DNA of 64,000 bases, taken from positions 87,551,047 to 87,615,046 of the forward strand of contig JACSVZ010000004.1 in assembly GCA_014706295.1 (NCBI GenBank), read 5' to 3'. Both the position numbers and the translations under genes were made by a program. Below are positions 33,701 to 47,604 of this stretch, in pieces (within the stretch, counting starts at the first letter, position 1; every line of letters starts with the position of its first letter). Source of the DNA: Lycocorax pyrrhopterus obiensis (Eukaryota; Chordata; Aves; Passeriformes; Paradisaeidae). The notes beneath the pieces were generated by a model. It did no database searches. It saw nothing but the letters and a program-made list of their open reading frames with translations, and was not told the DNA's origin.

Positions 33701-36700
33701 TTTGGTATTGCAGCAATACGGTTAAGAGGGCATTGCTTAGGCTAACATCCCTGCAGTTCCTAAGTGCTGATTGGTAAAAGTGATTTATATCTGGGTTTCT
33801 GAGGGCACCGAAACCTGTCCCCATCATCTGACAGAACAGCAGTTAGATCTCTGTTTAACAAACAGTGACATGAATTGATTTTTTTGATTGACAAATCAAA
33901 TAAATGCTGCCTTCAATCTTATTATGGAAATAACTTGTAGAGTTGCTGTCGACTGTGTATGCATTGGGTCTCCTTATATCTATGTAATTAATCTCCTGAA
34001 ATTTATTGCCTTGGTTTCTCTGTTTGTGTTTTGGCATTTAGAACACATTATCTTACAGGGCAAATAAGAGCACAAGAGCAAACTTGTCTGAAGTATGTGG
34101 TTGGTAAATGCATTCCTGCTGTATTGGATGCATTGGAGGATTATTTAATTTTCTTGGTGAAATAGTTGACTTGTGTGAAACAGAAATAAACCTCCTTACC
34201 AGATGTAGAGATTTTACAAAAAATGCATGCTGCTAAGTGCAATTGCCACTTCTCCATGAACAAATGAATCATGCTACTTATGTTGAGCTCAGTGCCATGA
34301 GCTGAATTGGCCTTGGCATCCTGTTGCAACTGGGTATTTTTCATGCCCTTTTTAAAACTTTATTAACTGTAGAGGTTGTGCTTCTTTAATCATAACTTTG
34401 TTAATGACCAGTGGCATACTGAGCATGTAAAAATATACAGACATTTCATGAACTTGTATTTAAGCTAAAGTTGTCTGTATTTAATTGACTTCTAAATCAA
34501 AACTTCGTATCAAACATTTGCCTGCCAAGTGATATGCTTTGGGCAGTGACTTAATATGCTGAGTTGCTCTAACATTTACAGGAGATAAAACTTGCTTGTG
34601 CAATACAGCAAATGTGGAATAAACCTTTTTTCCTGCATTTTCAAATTGTGCCCTGAGCTTTGATCCCTACATAACCCTCCTCTTTGAGACTCTGGGTCAG
34701 CAATTTGAACAAACTGACTGTTCCTCTTTTGTTATCACTTGGAAGCACTCCTCTCCCTCTTGACCTTGAGAATACTGTTTCTCTTCTTGCCAGCTGTCTT
34801 TGCAGTGACTGGAGGGTAATTGCTTTCTTCCGATGCACAGGTTCAGGCTCTCTGCTGTAAAACACGTACTTGATTTCGTAAAGGATGTAGTCTTGATTTT
34901 GGATAACACTCCAGCTTTTCTGTATGCCAGTGGGTGTTTTTGTTGGTGTCATCTTAAGGAGGTTACCAGGGTTAGACATAAACTAACAAGTAATAATTTG
35001 CGGAACAATATTGTTTACCTTATTAAACCAAATACACCTTATATGTTTAGGTAGTTAATTCATAAGCAGGCAAATTGATGCCTTTTTTCTTTTTTTTTCC
35101 CCCTCACTTTACTTCTTGCTGTTAAAAGTTTGCTGGGAAGCATTTCAGGTTAAAGCAGTATTTCTGCCGTGCCCATGTGGACTAAAGAGCGCTTAGCAAG
35201 TGCCAGTTGAGTGAAAATGCCTTGTTCCCTTAGACACCATACAGTTAAGGTTTGGAGCAGACCACAACTTTGTGGAGGAGCAGCAGCTCCTCTGCTGAGT
35301 TAAAACCATGACACCTATATTTGAATAGAGATCTTGAAGCTCTTAGAAATGAACAAAAGAAATCTGCTCTTACATTTGCCACTCCTGTATCATTGTCAAC
35401 ATAGTGGTCTGAACATAGAGGTCTAGTCCTTGAGCTGATCCTGGGTCCTCAGGTTTGGGTTGACTTGAGACAATGAAGACTTGGGAAGCTATAGGCCTTT
35501 ATGCCTTAATCTATGTAGGCTTCCCTTTAGATGTGCTATTTCTATGCACATGATTGAATCAGAAAGCTTCAGTTAACCTTTTCCTGAAGGAATATTCCTG
35601 CTCTTGGATTACTTTTAAAAATACTAATGTTTTGAATCATCATTTTGAGAATCATCTCCTTGCCAAACAGTAGGGAGAACCTTTGACTTAAATAACAATA
35701 ATTAAACCTTTAACCAGTTAGGAGGACGACATTCTTCAATGTTTAACATCACCCTGCCCTTTAGAAAAAGAAACTTGAGAAACCTTTTTGCATGTTGAAG
35801 TTCAAATGTCATGTTACTTCGGGTGCATGGCCTGCGTGCTTGGTGGAAACCATCTGTGGGGTCAGTTCATTCACATGGCTGCTCGCATGCATTTGAGGAA
35901 GGGCTTGTGTGGTAGTTGCAGGCCTTGCACACGAATCTGCGTTTGGCTTTGAAGGACACAGTGAAAGTTGTGCTTGCATTTTATGTACGTGCTTCTGTGG
36001 ATTGCGGGGCAGCAGATGCTTATGGTGAGTGTCTGATTGTGGTTTGGTGGTTCATTTCTGTTTTGTAGTACTGACGTGGAGAGGTTGCTCGTAGCTGATC
36101 ACAGACTCTGTGAACTGGTGCAAACTCAGCTGGTTGTCCTAAATTAGGGTCATGCATTTATCCCTTGCATCATACATTTATCCTTCAATTCACTTGGTGT
36201 ACAGTGGCCTTTTGGCATGTTGTTAAGGTTTGCATTAATCTTGTAAGCTTGACTTAGTGCATGCATAAAGCCTCATTAATGGGGAAAATACCTGCATTTG
36301 TACAATACGGTGCAGAATGTTCATTTTTTATTGATACATTTGATATAGTGACAGAAAGTAAGCTGCCAGTCCAGTAGGCCTGGTTACCTGTGGATTTTTT
36401 CTCTGCCTCTGTAACACGCCTAAGCAGAAAAGCCTCTTGCAAAAGATATGAGGAGGTTTTTTCGTATTTTTTTTTGAATTCTGACTTGTTTGCCACCCAG
36501 AAGGTGCAGCTGAGACCATGGTTGCCTCTGCAGCCTCATTTGCTCTGGCTGTAGAAGGAGTGGCTGGGTTTGCCAGGCCCTAGCCACTAGACTCAGCCAT
36601 GGGGTGGGAAGTTTTGTGTATCTCCATCCACCTGCAAGAGCTTAAAACACAGTGTAAGGACTAGAGGAGAGCACAAGTACGAGGGAACACCAGAAATATA

Positions 36701-36985
36701 TAGGGTGGCAGATCCTTACGAAGAGTTTGAGAGAGATTGCACTGAGCAAGTCAGTAAGGAGTACTGCATTTGTTTGTTCAGTTAAAAATGAGGAGTAAAA
36801 TAATAGTAATACAGGTAATCACAGAAAGGCCACTGTATTTCAGTGTAGATCATTGCTCTGCTAATGCATGAGTTGTTGCTGCCTCTACTTGCTTATAGGT
36901 AAAAATTGCGCATGGCTGTAAGCCGTTTTTAGAGTTGACGGTGTCACACCACTTGTCATGTGAGTTTAAATAGTAGTAGCTCTGT

Positions 36986-37579
36986 ATCCTAGTTTCATCT
37001 GGAATAGAGTTAATTTTCTTCTTAGTAACTGGTACAGTGCTGTAATTGGGTTTAGTGTGAGAATAATGTTGATAACACACTGATGTTTTAATTGTTGCTG
37101 AGCAGGTTGTACTCTAAATCAAGGGCTTTTCAGTGTTCCATGCTCTGCCAGTGAGCAGGTGCATAAGAAGGCGGGTGGAAGCACAATTGGGACAGCTGAC
37201 CCAAACTGGCCAAAGGGATATTCCTTACTGCAGAATGTCATGGTCAGTGTATAAACTGAGGGGAGTTGGCTGGTAGGCTCCAATTGCTGTTCAGAGATGG
37301 GCTGGGCATCGGTCAGTGAGTGGTGAGCAATTGTATTGTGCATCACTTGTGTTTCTTGGGTTTTATTCCTCCTTCTCTTTTTTGTTATTTGCCTTTTCAT
37401 TATTATTATTGTTGTTGTTCTTATTGTAATTGTTAACTTTAGTTCATTTATTAAACTGTTCTTATCTTAACCCACAGGCTTTACCTTTTTCCAGCTCTCT
37501 TCCCTAGTCCACCAGGTCTGCAGAGGGGTGGGCAAGCAGCTATGGGGTGTTAGTTGCCAGCTGGAGTCAAATTATGACA
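36986..37579 (+). mobile_element. Solo LTR in ELOVL5 intron 1, sense orientation
   Basis: It begins ATCCTAGTTTCATCTGG, includes ACAGCTGACCCAAACTGGCC with AAAGGGATATTCC, and has a TATA-like TATAAAC at 37250-37256. It ends TTATGACA. These blocks match, in order, the reverse complement of the LTRs at 6181-6775 and 8300-8600. A direct repeat CTCTGT at 36980-36985 and 37580-37585 probably records the target-site duplication, though the LTR ends could shift by a few bases. An ATT/GTT triplet run is at 37399-37419. There is no internal retroviral sequence, so this is a recombined solo LTR. Confidence 0.75.
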
Positions 37580-40500
37580 CTCTGTCTTCCTCTGGTTTTG
37601 CAGCCGTCATTAGGTTCCCAAGTAATTCTCCAAAGGCCATACCCGATCCTCCACTTTTACGTGACAGGTTCCCGGAACCTCGAATTTCTCTACCCTTTTC
37701 TTAGCCCTTTCAAAACCACCATCATCTCCCTTTGAAGCACACAAAAGCAGGCTGCACGTCTGGTCATGCCTTGCAGAATAAAAATAATATCCTTTGGTAC
37801 TTCTTTGTATTGATTTCTTGTTCTATCACCACTGCTAAGTGGTTGCATTATAGTGCAGGAAGGGACTGCTAATGTTGTTTTCAAATGTTTTTCTCTCTTT
37901 TTTTAAAGTCTGTCTTAATTGGCTCATACTTTCTAAATTCAGTGCAGGGCTTGTTTAGATCAGAGACTCAGATCTAAACTCTAGTTGAACAATTGCAGAG
38001 CTATGACCAATTTCCAGTTGTGCAGACTGGATGCTTCTTGGTTTCACAAAACGCGTCAGGCTCAAATGATGCATCAGCTCAGGTATCAGTTGCATATAGC
38101 ACAGTGCAGTTTTCTAAGCATTTGTGGGATTGACTTTGTGTCTTAAAATATGCATTTAGGAAGCTGTTAAAATACAATTTTGCATCCTGAAGGATGAGAA
38201 ACTGAGGTATTTCTCTGTGAGAACACAGTAGCGTTGTCAGGCTTTAACTGCGCTTTACAGTGTATGAAAAACCATCCTCTCGGATGTGTTTTATTTACAT
38301 CCTTTAGTGTTGTGTTGCCTTCAAAGGAGAGATGCACGGCCTTGGGAGATGACCATCTTTGAACCTGCAGTGACTGTGAGTGGCCAACTGCATGTGTGAA
38401 GAAGCCTAGCAGAGAAGTTATGTGGTTTTCTGCTCCTCCCCTTACTTCATTTTTTGTTGCTGCACCTTTTCGCACTTTCATATTCCTGTCTGTATCTATT
38501 TTTCAGTATTTTCTTTTTAAAACCTTACTCATCCAACACCCTGAAAGGTTGTTTTGCAGAACAGGGGAGCAAGGCTGGGTTTTGCACTGAACTGATGGAG
38601 AAGCTCTAATCTGCCATTGGTGGTTCTGGCACATCCTCCCTTACAGCATCATTGCTCTTCTAAGATCCTTACCAAAGTCCCACCTAAGCTGTCAGTCATT
38701 AGCGTGAGAGTAGAATATTAACAAAGTCTGATTTTTTTGATGGTTTTTTTGTTTTTCCCCTACCTTTATTCCTCCACTACATACCAGTTCCAGTGTGGGG
38801 ATATGAACTTGAGCATTTAACTCCCTGGTCAAGAATAACAGGTCTGTTCAATTGAAGAGTCCTTTTGCTGCTGTTTGGATATGTCACATAGACACATCTG
38901 TGTGGAGGGCTTGTATTACACAGAGATAAAAACATTGTGGAAAAATAACCTGCAACTACAGGAATGGTGTTTCGATACTTGAAAAATTGGTTAATGGAAG
39001 AGTTTTTTGCACAAAAGCACATTTTGCTTTTAGCATACAGTAAAAATAGAGATGTGTTGGTGGTGAGATTCCAGAGGGGAAGACTTTCAGAGAGTTGCTG
39101 ACATGAATAAGCAATTTAATTGCCTGAAGCATTATTCTGTATCCTGTACAGTCTGTACAAAACATGTATGAAATAGGTACGCTCAGAATGTACAGGGTTT
39201 ACCTGCTGAGCAACTTTTAATATGTTGACATTTTTATAATTAATGTGCAGAGTCTTAATATAGAGGCTGAAGAGCATGTCTTTTGCCCAGAGTTTAAAGA
39301 GTTGCTTTACAAGTGTTGCTGATGAAACATCACTTAACTCTGTCCTTTCCCTCCTGACAGAATATGAGCACTTACAAAATACACTGTAAGTTAGGTTTTC
39401 ACTTTGCTGCAGTCAGCATTGTTTCCTATGTGTAAATCACTAATTGCATAGCAATGTGTTTTTCTCATATAACAAATTTGATAATAAGCTTTGGGCATCA
39501 AGTAAAAAATATTTGGTATTATCAGAAAATCAAACTTCCAATTGAAATTTAGTCTTGGACTACTGTGTTCAAGATGTGTCTCAAATCACTAGTAAGGTTG
39601 TTGTTTGTTGTTTCTTACAGTATAACATATAAGGCTGAGAATTGAAGGAGACTCTTTCCCTCTGTCCTCATGGCCCTCAGCTGCAGCTGGCCAGAGTGTA
39701 GTAAGAGGTTTTGGTCATATTCACTGTCTGTTTATCTTTTTATTTCAATCTTTTTCTGTGTATTTATTTTCATTAGCTCTGTTTCTTTTGGAATACTTTT
39801 CCTGTGTTTAGATTGAATAAAACATTCAAGTTGTTTTTTCCTGAAAGAATTGTGTTGTTGGTTCTTCATGCATTTGGTCTCTTGATAGTTAACATTTTTC
39901 ACCTTCCCCTATCTGACCTACCTTGAGACCATCCTTAGTCCTGCAGTTTTCAAGATAGAAACAGGGTAATGCATCCTAAAATCTGCCTCTTTCATACTTT
40001 GAACATGTCAAGGTTGGGGTTTTTGTTGTTGTTTGCTTTTTGCAGTGCAATAATCTGTCAGTTCATGCTGCTACAATTATATTTAAGAAATCTTGTAAGT
40101 TAGCTCTGCATGACATATCCTGTTTGGCCTTTTGTTATTTCATGCTTCCTTTTTTCTGCAATTTTTGTACTTTTCACTAGAACCATTCTTGTATGTAAAA
40201 TGATGATTGTGCAATGCATTTTATTTTGGCCTCCTCTTAATAGTATTTTAGAGTTCTGCATTAGACGTACTACATCTTCCATTTTGTCCGTCTGTTTCAT
40301 TTACCGTTCTTTTTGCTATGGTTCCTTGCTGGGTGCAGTGTGATGGCTTTGCTCAGCTTCAGCCACGTGAGACCTCTTTGTCACCTACATGTCCATGTTG
40401 TGCTACTGCTTCTCCTGCAGTAAATCAGCAGTGGGATGGACCCGGCTGAAAGCTGATCTTGCCTGGTTGGCTTCTTTGGGGCTACCTCAGTTTTTCCAGG

Positions 40501-43500
40501 TTCTTTCCACCCAGGCAGGATGGAGAGTAGGGAAGGAATGAAAGCAGCCTTGCAGCAGTGTCAAAACTGTTGTTGTCTGTTCCTCGTTTCCGCACGCACC
40601 CTGGGTATGGCTATGTACATGGTTATATGGTTATGGTTATATAGTGGACCGGGCTGAATGGAGAAGTTAGAGCCTGAGGGTTCCTGGTAGGCACGAGCTG
40701 GCACCACAGCTGGATGGATGCAGATGCTTGTCTTTAGGAATGAGTAAGTTGCTGAAGATGTTGTTTAAGAGACTTTGGACACACAGGCAGAGGAGGCACA
40801 TCTGGTGCCCCGTTTTCCAGGGAACTGCTGCCCTGCAGAGAGTGGGCTAGCTGCAGGGTTGGTAAGGAGACCTGTTGCCTGCTGTTTGGGTGGATGTTGC
40901 TTTGTCCCTGTATTTAAAGCAGATATATTACATCAAGTTACAGTACTAACCCTGCCGTTGCTCCAGTGCTTGTGAAAGTATGAAGCAAATGTAGCAAAAC
41001 CTTCTGCATCTTGGTGCTTGAGCTGGGGCTTCAGTTTAGCTGTGTTCTTCCTTGGAACATATTTTAATGGCAGCAGAGTTTTCACTGCCCCAAGAATTTG
41101 ATACCTCTTATTGAAAGAAAAGTGTGGCTAAACTTTGGAGGAAAGGGACTTATTTTCCTGGAATTCGCTGCCTGACTTCTGCAGGTAACTGAAGCTTTTA
41201 TATTATGAGTTTGCAGAAAATAGCTTGGAAGTTGCCAGATATGTGGAGTTTTTTCCTCTAGTAGTCTATTTAAAGTTCGTAGAAAGAGTCAGTGATAAGA
41301 TCACATGCAGCTGTACCATTACAGAATTTCCTTTTAATTGGTTGGCTGGTCTTTCTACCCTTAAAACAAATAATAAAATACAAGAAACCACAGTACTTAC
41401 CTCCCGGAGCAGGGTCTTTTGATGAAGTAACATTTTGGAAAGTGCTGCCAAAATCAAACAAAGGAAATGTGCAGGTACAAATGTTTTCTTTTCTAACTAC
41501 TCCAGGAGTCAACCCTCTTTTCAGGGGCCTTTGTTACAGCAATGATTTGGTAACACAAAACTGATTCTCAGGAGAAGTTGGTTTGACATGGGTCTGGTGC
41601 AGGCAAGGATGTTCAGTTCCTCAGGATTCACCAGGCTTTTCAATCCTGAGTTCTGTAACAGAAATGCCATCAGCTGGCTGCGTGGTTTCGACAGTAATAA
41701 CAATTTGCAGATGTGTGAAGTGTTGTACAAGAAGGGAGAGGTGTGGGAGAATGATCTGACAAATGCATCTGTAAGTAGTCTCCTGTCTCCTTGTTTTCCG
41801 TCCCTATGCCAGGACATGTTGCCTTCACTTTCAGTACTCCTTGTGAATCCTGGGCAGGAACAAGGTCAAAAACTTGCTTTATATAGTGTTAGCACCTTTA
41901 TCCTTTAGAAAAGCAGTTAGATCTTAAAGGTAGTTGATTTTCAGAATAATGAGCCTAATCATTTTTGCACTGTTTTGAAGGCAGGGGGTTTAACAGGGCA
42001 CATAGTGGTTAGGATTCTGTCCTGAGCAGCACAATGCCATGGCGTAACACTTGTACCTAAAGTAATTTTTTTTCTTCTTTTAATTCTAAGAATGGTGGGA
42101 AAAGGAAAATTTTTTTGTACCTTCTTCTGTTTAAAGCTAGCCATCATTCATACTTGCCTGACCTCTGTTAGGACTGTTTACTTAGGTATGATGGTCCAGT
42201 CTGGCATGATGTTTAGCATCTTAAAATGAAGGCACCAAGTATTGGTACAGCTGCAGCTGCACAGGGTCTCACAGGAGTACAGCACAAACACAGAAAAGTT
42301 TTAAGATAGACTTCTCATAGCATGGCTGACTGTACAATGAAATGTCAGCAAGGCAAGCACTGGGATGCGTTTACAGTGCCAGTATGCATCCTTTCTTCCT
42401 TTAGGTAAAAGTATAGAAATTCACTTGTGTTGAAGAATGTAACTAATTCAGTGTATTGCATGTAATTTTATGTGTTAGGGCTCATCAGAGAATTTCACTT
42501 CTTCCACAGCACTCCAGGTACTACCCCACAAGCATTGGAAATAGAGTAACCATGCAAATAAATACTTGTCACTTGCCTAAGGGTGACTTGTTTGTGTGCT
42601 TTTTCACTGTGATCTGGTTTCTAAAACACAAATGGTCCTCCGAAAGGTGTCAGTTACCCATCCGAACACAGGGGTTGTAGTTTCACATCTTAGCAGGGCA
42701 TCTTAATTCAGGTTTTATGTGCACTCTTATCCCTGTACAAGTCAGATTTGCATGGTATAGCATTACCTTTGTGACTGTCATGCTCAGCTTTCATGGTCTT
42801 CTAATTCCTCCACTTTTTATTGGATTGCTGTATCTACTCAGCATGTGAACCTGAGATAACCTTTATATAGCTAAACCTTGTTTACAGGATAGCTGCACAC
42901 AGCCTTTGCTTTGTACAGTGGGTCACATGCAGGAGAATTTTATAGATTAGACTTTTATAGATTAGATGGCAAACTTTCATGTGTCAAGCTACTAAATGCA
43001 AAGAAAGTAACCAAGAATTATGTATCTCCATACTTTGAGTTTTATTCTTGAGATATCCCTGGGTTCAGAGCTTGGTGCCAGCAGGATTTTGGCAGAAGGC
43101 GGGGGCAGGTGTTCTCGGTGCTCAGATTTGGTGCTGCAGCTGCAGGGTGTTGGAGGAAATGAGGGTTCATGTGGAGGAACAGTCCCACTTGTCACTTTTT
43201 TTCCTACTTCTTGCTTTTTAAATTTTATTATGCAGTTATGAGACATGGACATTTAAAGAAAAGGTAAGTTGAAGCTTACTGTCTTGAAGGTACACAGTGC
43301 TCTTGAATGTAATGGTTATGCAAGGCTGGGCTTCTCCATCCTTGGTCCTGCTGGCTGTAGTCTCACTGGCTCTGTTGTTAGAAAATGCAGCATTTTGACC
43401 AAGAAGGCTCATTAAAATAGGCTTTGGGGACTGTGACTTTATTTTTCTCCTGGGGAAGCATGAAGTTGGTTTGAGTGAAGTACACAGAGATTACAGGAAT

Positions 43501-43703
43501 CCCACTATTAAGGGAGAGAAAAATTTTTCAGACTTTGTTGCAGGTGTCTTTTCAATAAAAGAAATGAGACCAGAAATGAAAGGTAAAGTCTTTATTGCCC
43601 TCTGGACTTAGCTTTTTTCCCTTCGTCTTCTCAACCCCCTTTAGCTTCCCAGGCCTCCTGAGGCTGATTTTCCATTGTGAGCTGCAGCCACAGAATAAGC
43701 TGA

Positions 43704-44365
43704 GGTGAAACGGACCCCCGAGGATTATCAAGTCCAGTTCCTGGCCCTGCACAGCACCATCCCCAAGAGTCACAGCACGTGCCCAAGAGCATTGTCCAAA
43801 CACTCCTTGAACTCTGCCAGGCTTGGTGCTGTGACCACTGCACTGGGGAGCCTGTTCCAGTGCCCAACCACCCTCTGGGTGAAGAACCTTTTTCTAATAT
43901 CCAGCCTAAACCTCCCCTGACACAACTTCAGGCCATTCTCTTAGTTCCTGTCACTGTTCACCACAGAGAAGAGATCAGTGTCTGACCCTCCCCTTCCCCT
44001 CACAAGGAAGTTGTAACTGCAGTGAGGTCTCCCCTCAGTCTCCTCCAGGCTGAACAGACCAAGTGACCTCAGCTGCTCCTCATATGGCTTCCCCTCAAAG
44101 CCCTTCACCATCTTTGTTGCCCTCCTTTGGACACTCTCAAATAGTTAAAATATCTTTTTTATATTGTGATGCCCAAAATTGTCCCCAGGACTCGAGGTGA
44201 GGCCACCCCAGTGCAGAGCAGAGGGGACAGTCCCCTCCCTTGCCCGGCTGGTGATGCTGTGCCTGATGCTCCCCAGGACACGGCTGGCCCTTCTGGCTGC
44301 CAGAGCACTGCTGACTCACGTTCAGCTTGCCGTTGACCAGGACCCCCAAGTTCCCTTGTCTTCCC
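43704..44365 (-). mobile_element. CR1 LINE 3' fragment in intron 1
   Basis: Antisense CR1 3' sequence starts at GAAACGGACCCCCGAGG and includes GAGCATTGTCCAAACACTCC and CCCAACCACCCTCTGGGTGA. It continues past GACAGTCCCCTCCCTTGCCC to about 44365. Over their first 150 bases the copies here and at 26985-27650 differ at only a few positions, so they belong to the same CR1 subfamily. The octamer tail itself is not preserved here. Confidence 0.85.
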
Positions 44366-44599
44366 AATTGCAATACCAGCACAGCTTTTGTAAAAAGATG
44401 GAGCTTCAGATTCAAAGAGTAGGTGTTAATAAACACTGCCATAGTGCTTGGGGAGGGGGGCTTTGGAGCAATGCTATCTAGCAAATGCTGTGCTTTGGCT
44501 TTCCTTACAAAAAGTCAACTTGTTGCTCTGGTGCCATGTACATATTCTCCCTGTTTCCGTCTGACCTAGTTTGCTACAGATACTCTCTTCTGTTTCAAT

Positions 44600-44618
44600 T
44601 TAAAAAAAAAAAAAAAAA
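44600..44618. repeat. Poly(A) tract
   Basis: A run of about 18 A residues, interrupted by nothing, in intron 1. There is no retroposed gene sequence directly upstream that I can identify. Confidence 0.7.
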
Positions 44619-47604
44619 GGCAGTTCTTAAACCCTAGCCAGAAGTTCTCTGCAGTGTCATTGCTGTATATTACAAATACAGCAGTTGAAATAAACCTGTG
44701 TGCTTTGCCTCTTCTTCCTCCATATTTTGTTTTTGTAAATACTCCTGCAGTTTTGACTGTATTGCTCGCACAGCACCAGGCTGTAAGCTGGCAGTGGTGA
44801 GGAGGTTTCCAGTATCGCAGTGCTGGTGTATGGGCACAGTGTTCAGGCTCAGGATATACCCCCTTGAACACTTTATTCCAGGAAAGTGCATGCTCTTGTG
44901 AAAACCATGGTGCTGATTGATGCCAGATCTGCTGCTGCTAAGGGGGGCTTTGCAGCATGCAATGTCCTTGTTTGTAGATGGATGCTGGATGCATCCTTCT
45001 GGCATGGAGAGGCAGTCATGAGCCATTTTCCTCTGATTCTTAGTACTTTCATGGGTGTGTTTGTGTGCCTACTTCCAACTTGCTCTTTGTACTTGGCCAT
45101 CACCCTTGGTGTGTTCCCTCTGCCTGAAGTCATCCCATGCCATATCAAGAGCTGTTGAGTGCAAGGGGATGAATTTTGTGTGAATGTCCTAATCCTAGGA
45201 CAGTCAGATCCTAATTTGAGCTAGTTTAGATCTGCTGAAGGTGTGAATAAAATTGCAAGGACGTATTATTTCTCTTAACTTGCCTATCTGAAGATCATTA
45301 GATTCTGGTTTAATGAGGTATTGTGTACTGAGTGCAATTAGTTATTCTGTTTTGCAGTATCCTTTCTTGTATTTATTTCTGTTCTGTAAAACATTTTAAT
45401 CACCACATCTCTGTTTATGTAATAAGATAACCATTACTGAAGGACTTGGGGGAATAGAATGACAGGAGTAGTAATGTTATGAAATGACCCCCCTATATGC
45501 ACCTCTGGCCAAAATCTTCCTTTACCCCATGCATTTTCAAATGGTTTGAAATCCCACTGAGGTTAAACTGTTTGAAACGAGCTTCTCTCCTTTGTCCCAC
45601 ATTTGTTATGCTTCCCTGAATTTTACACAAATGATTTATTTCTAAACTTTCTTATGCTGGTGCTGCTGGTGAGTGTAAAAGCTCAGCACTCTGGGTCCTG
45701 ATGTGTCAGCAGCAGGCTGGAGGGTTTGCTGCTGATGCGAGGGGGCCAAAAATCTGCATCACTTTGCTAAAGATAGAGATGCAAAATAAAGTTTGAAAAT
45801 AGCTTCTTGTATTTTAACAAAACTCAAGTGCAAAATCCGCAGCACTTGTGCTTCACCTGGTTTCCCGTAAAATAAATGTACCTACACTTTCAGATCAATA
45901 CGGACTACAGTTTATTCTGAAGTCCTTTTTATTACTAACATTAAGCATGCTTGGAACCTAGGAGGGTATTCAGAAAGGGAAGAAAAGGGTAATCTGGAGT
46001 TGGCAGGAGGTTGAAAGGCAAAGGGAACACATTCAAGGGGGTGTTGCGGCTTTGGGAATAGAAAGGAGAAACTGGGCAGCTTTGGCAAATGGACAGAAAA
46101 TGGTTGACAGCTTTGATTATCAGTGCTGTCTTCCAGTTCTCCAGCAGCTGAGCGTTTTCAATTCCAGTACATCTACAAAAGCAAACAGCAGTGTGATCAT
46201 TGGGGTTTTGGAGAAGGGATAGTTTGTACTTTTGGAGGAGGAAAAAGAGGAGTCACCTCTGCAGTGGCAGGGACTGGGAAACATTACTTTAAAGAGAAAG
46301 CACAAATCAAGATTTCCAAAAGCAAGTGGCTAAAATAAGGCTTCGAAGTCCTAATTTAAGAACGGAGAAAGTGGCTGTTTTCCAAAAAGGCTGAACAGCC
46401 AGGCCTGACAGCACATTTCTCTCAGAAGCCAGAACAATTATTTAGATGCCTATTTTGGGGATTTTTTTGGAACTCAAGTTCAGGCACTTAGCTGTGAAAA
46501 TTGGGTTCTGTTTCAGGGCGTTCTTGAGCAGCAGGGTGAGAGCTGGAGGATCCTTCTGAAAGGGAGTAGGCTCCCAGTGCTTTGAGCTTTCAGCTTAAAA
46601 TGGTTTTTTGCTGCTGTTTGATTTGCTTAGAAATGGTGTCATGGGACAGAAAGCAAACCTTTATGTTTCTGTTCATCATCTTTGCACCTGGAAAGTTACT
46701 CCAAGAAGAAACTCAAGAAACACCATCAAAATGTGATCAAGAATTCTTAAATTACTTGATAGCATAAACCCTCCAGAATGTGTTTTCTGCTGAAAGTATA
46801 GGAGAGAATTTCCTTTGAAGGGCAGGAGCTGGTTGAAATCCTCCAGTATGTAGTAGCCCTTTCCTCAGAAAGTAATTATATGCATTAGAAGAGCAGGTTG
46901 TCAGTGCTGGTAGCCTGTATGAAACACTTTCTGTAAATAAATTTTAAAAATATATACTACAAGAAAAGCATGTTTCTGTGTAGGCTTTGAACTGTATTTT
47001 TGATTGTCACACCAAGAAGCACCAGGGCCATCCATGCCTGGACTGAGCAGTAGGGCAGAGCTTCACATCTTCTGCCTAAATATTTGGGTGGCTGCTGGAA
47101 CATAGTGTTTGTCTCAGCTCATAGTGCCAGAAATGAACCGAGGATGCCAAATGGTCTGTGGATGTCCAGAAAAACCTGTCTGTCAAAATCCAAAGGATTA
47201 TTGAAAAAAGTAATATTTTAATGATGTTGCTTGACCTTGTTGGGGCAAGGTGCAAGTTTACCCGTTGTTATGTTTGTGTTGCAGAATTAAAGTCCAGTAA
47301 TCTTGTTTGTTTAAAGCATCAGATAGGATTTTTTTCTGGATTAGATATTTAGACTTGAAGGAGTGAAATGTCTTCCAGGTTGTAAGCCTGAGTGCTTCCA
47401 GACTCTGATTCAGCTTGCCCTGGGCGAGGGTCTTACTTCACGGGTAAAATTTGGTGGCAGAGAGGATGATTTTTTTTCCATTGTAGAAAGGCAGGTTAGG
47501 AAAAAATAACTGGTGTGTATAGAGGTACATGTTTTAAAAAGCATTGTCTGGCCTAATTGGGTCTTTTTTTTTTCCTGACAGTAGGTACAGATGTCGTTGG
47601 TCAC

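Noticed and set aside
39600..39860. Sequence with an AATAAA and T-rich segments in intron 1 that might be an LTR end
   Set aside because: I could not find shared blocks with the three LTRs in the window or any boundary motif.
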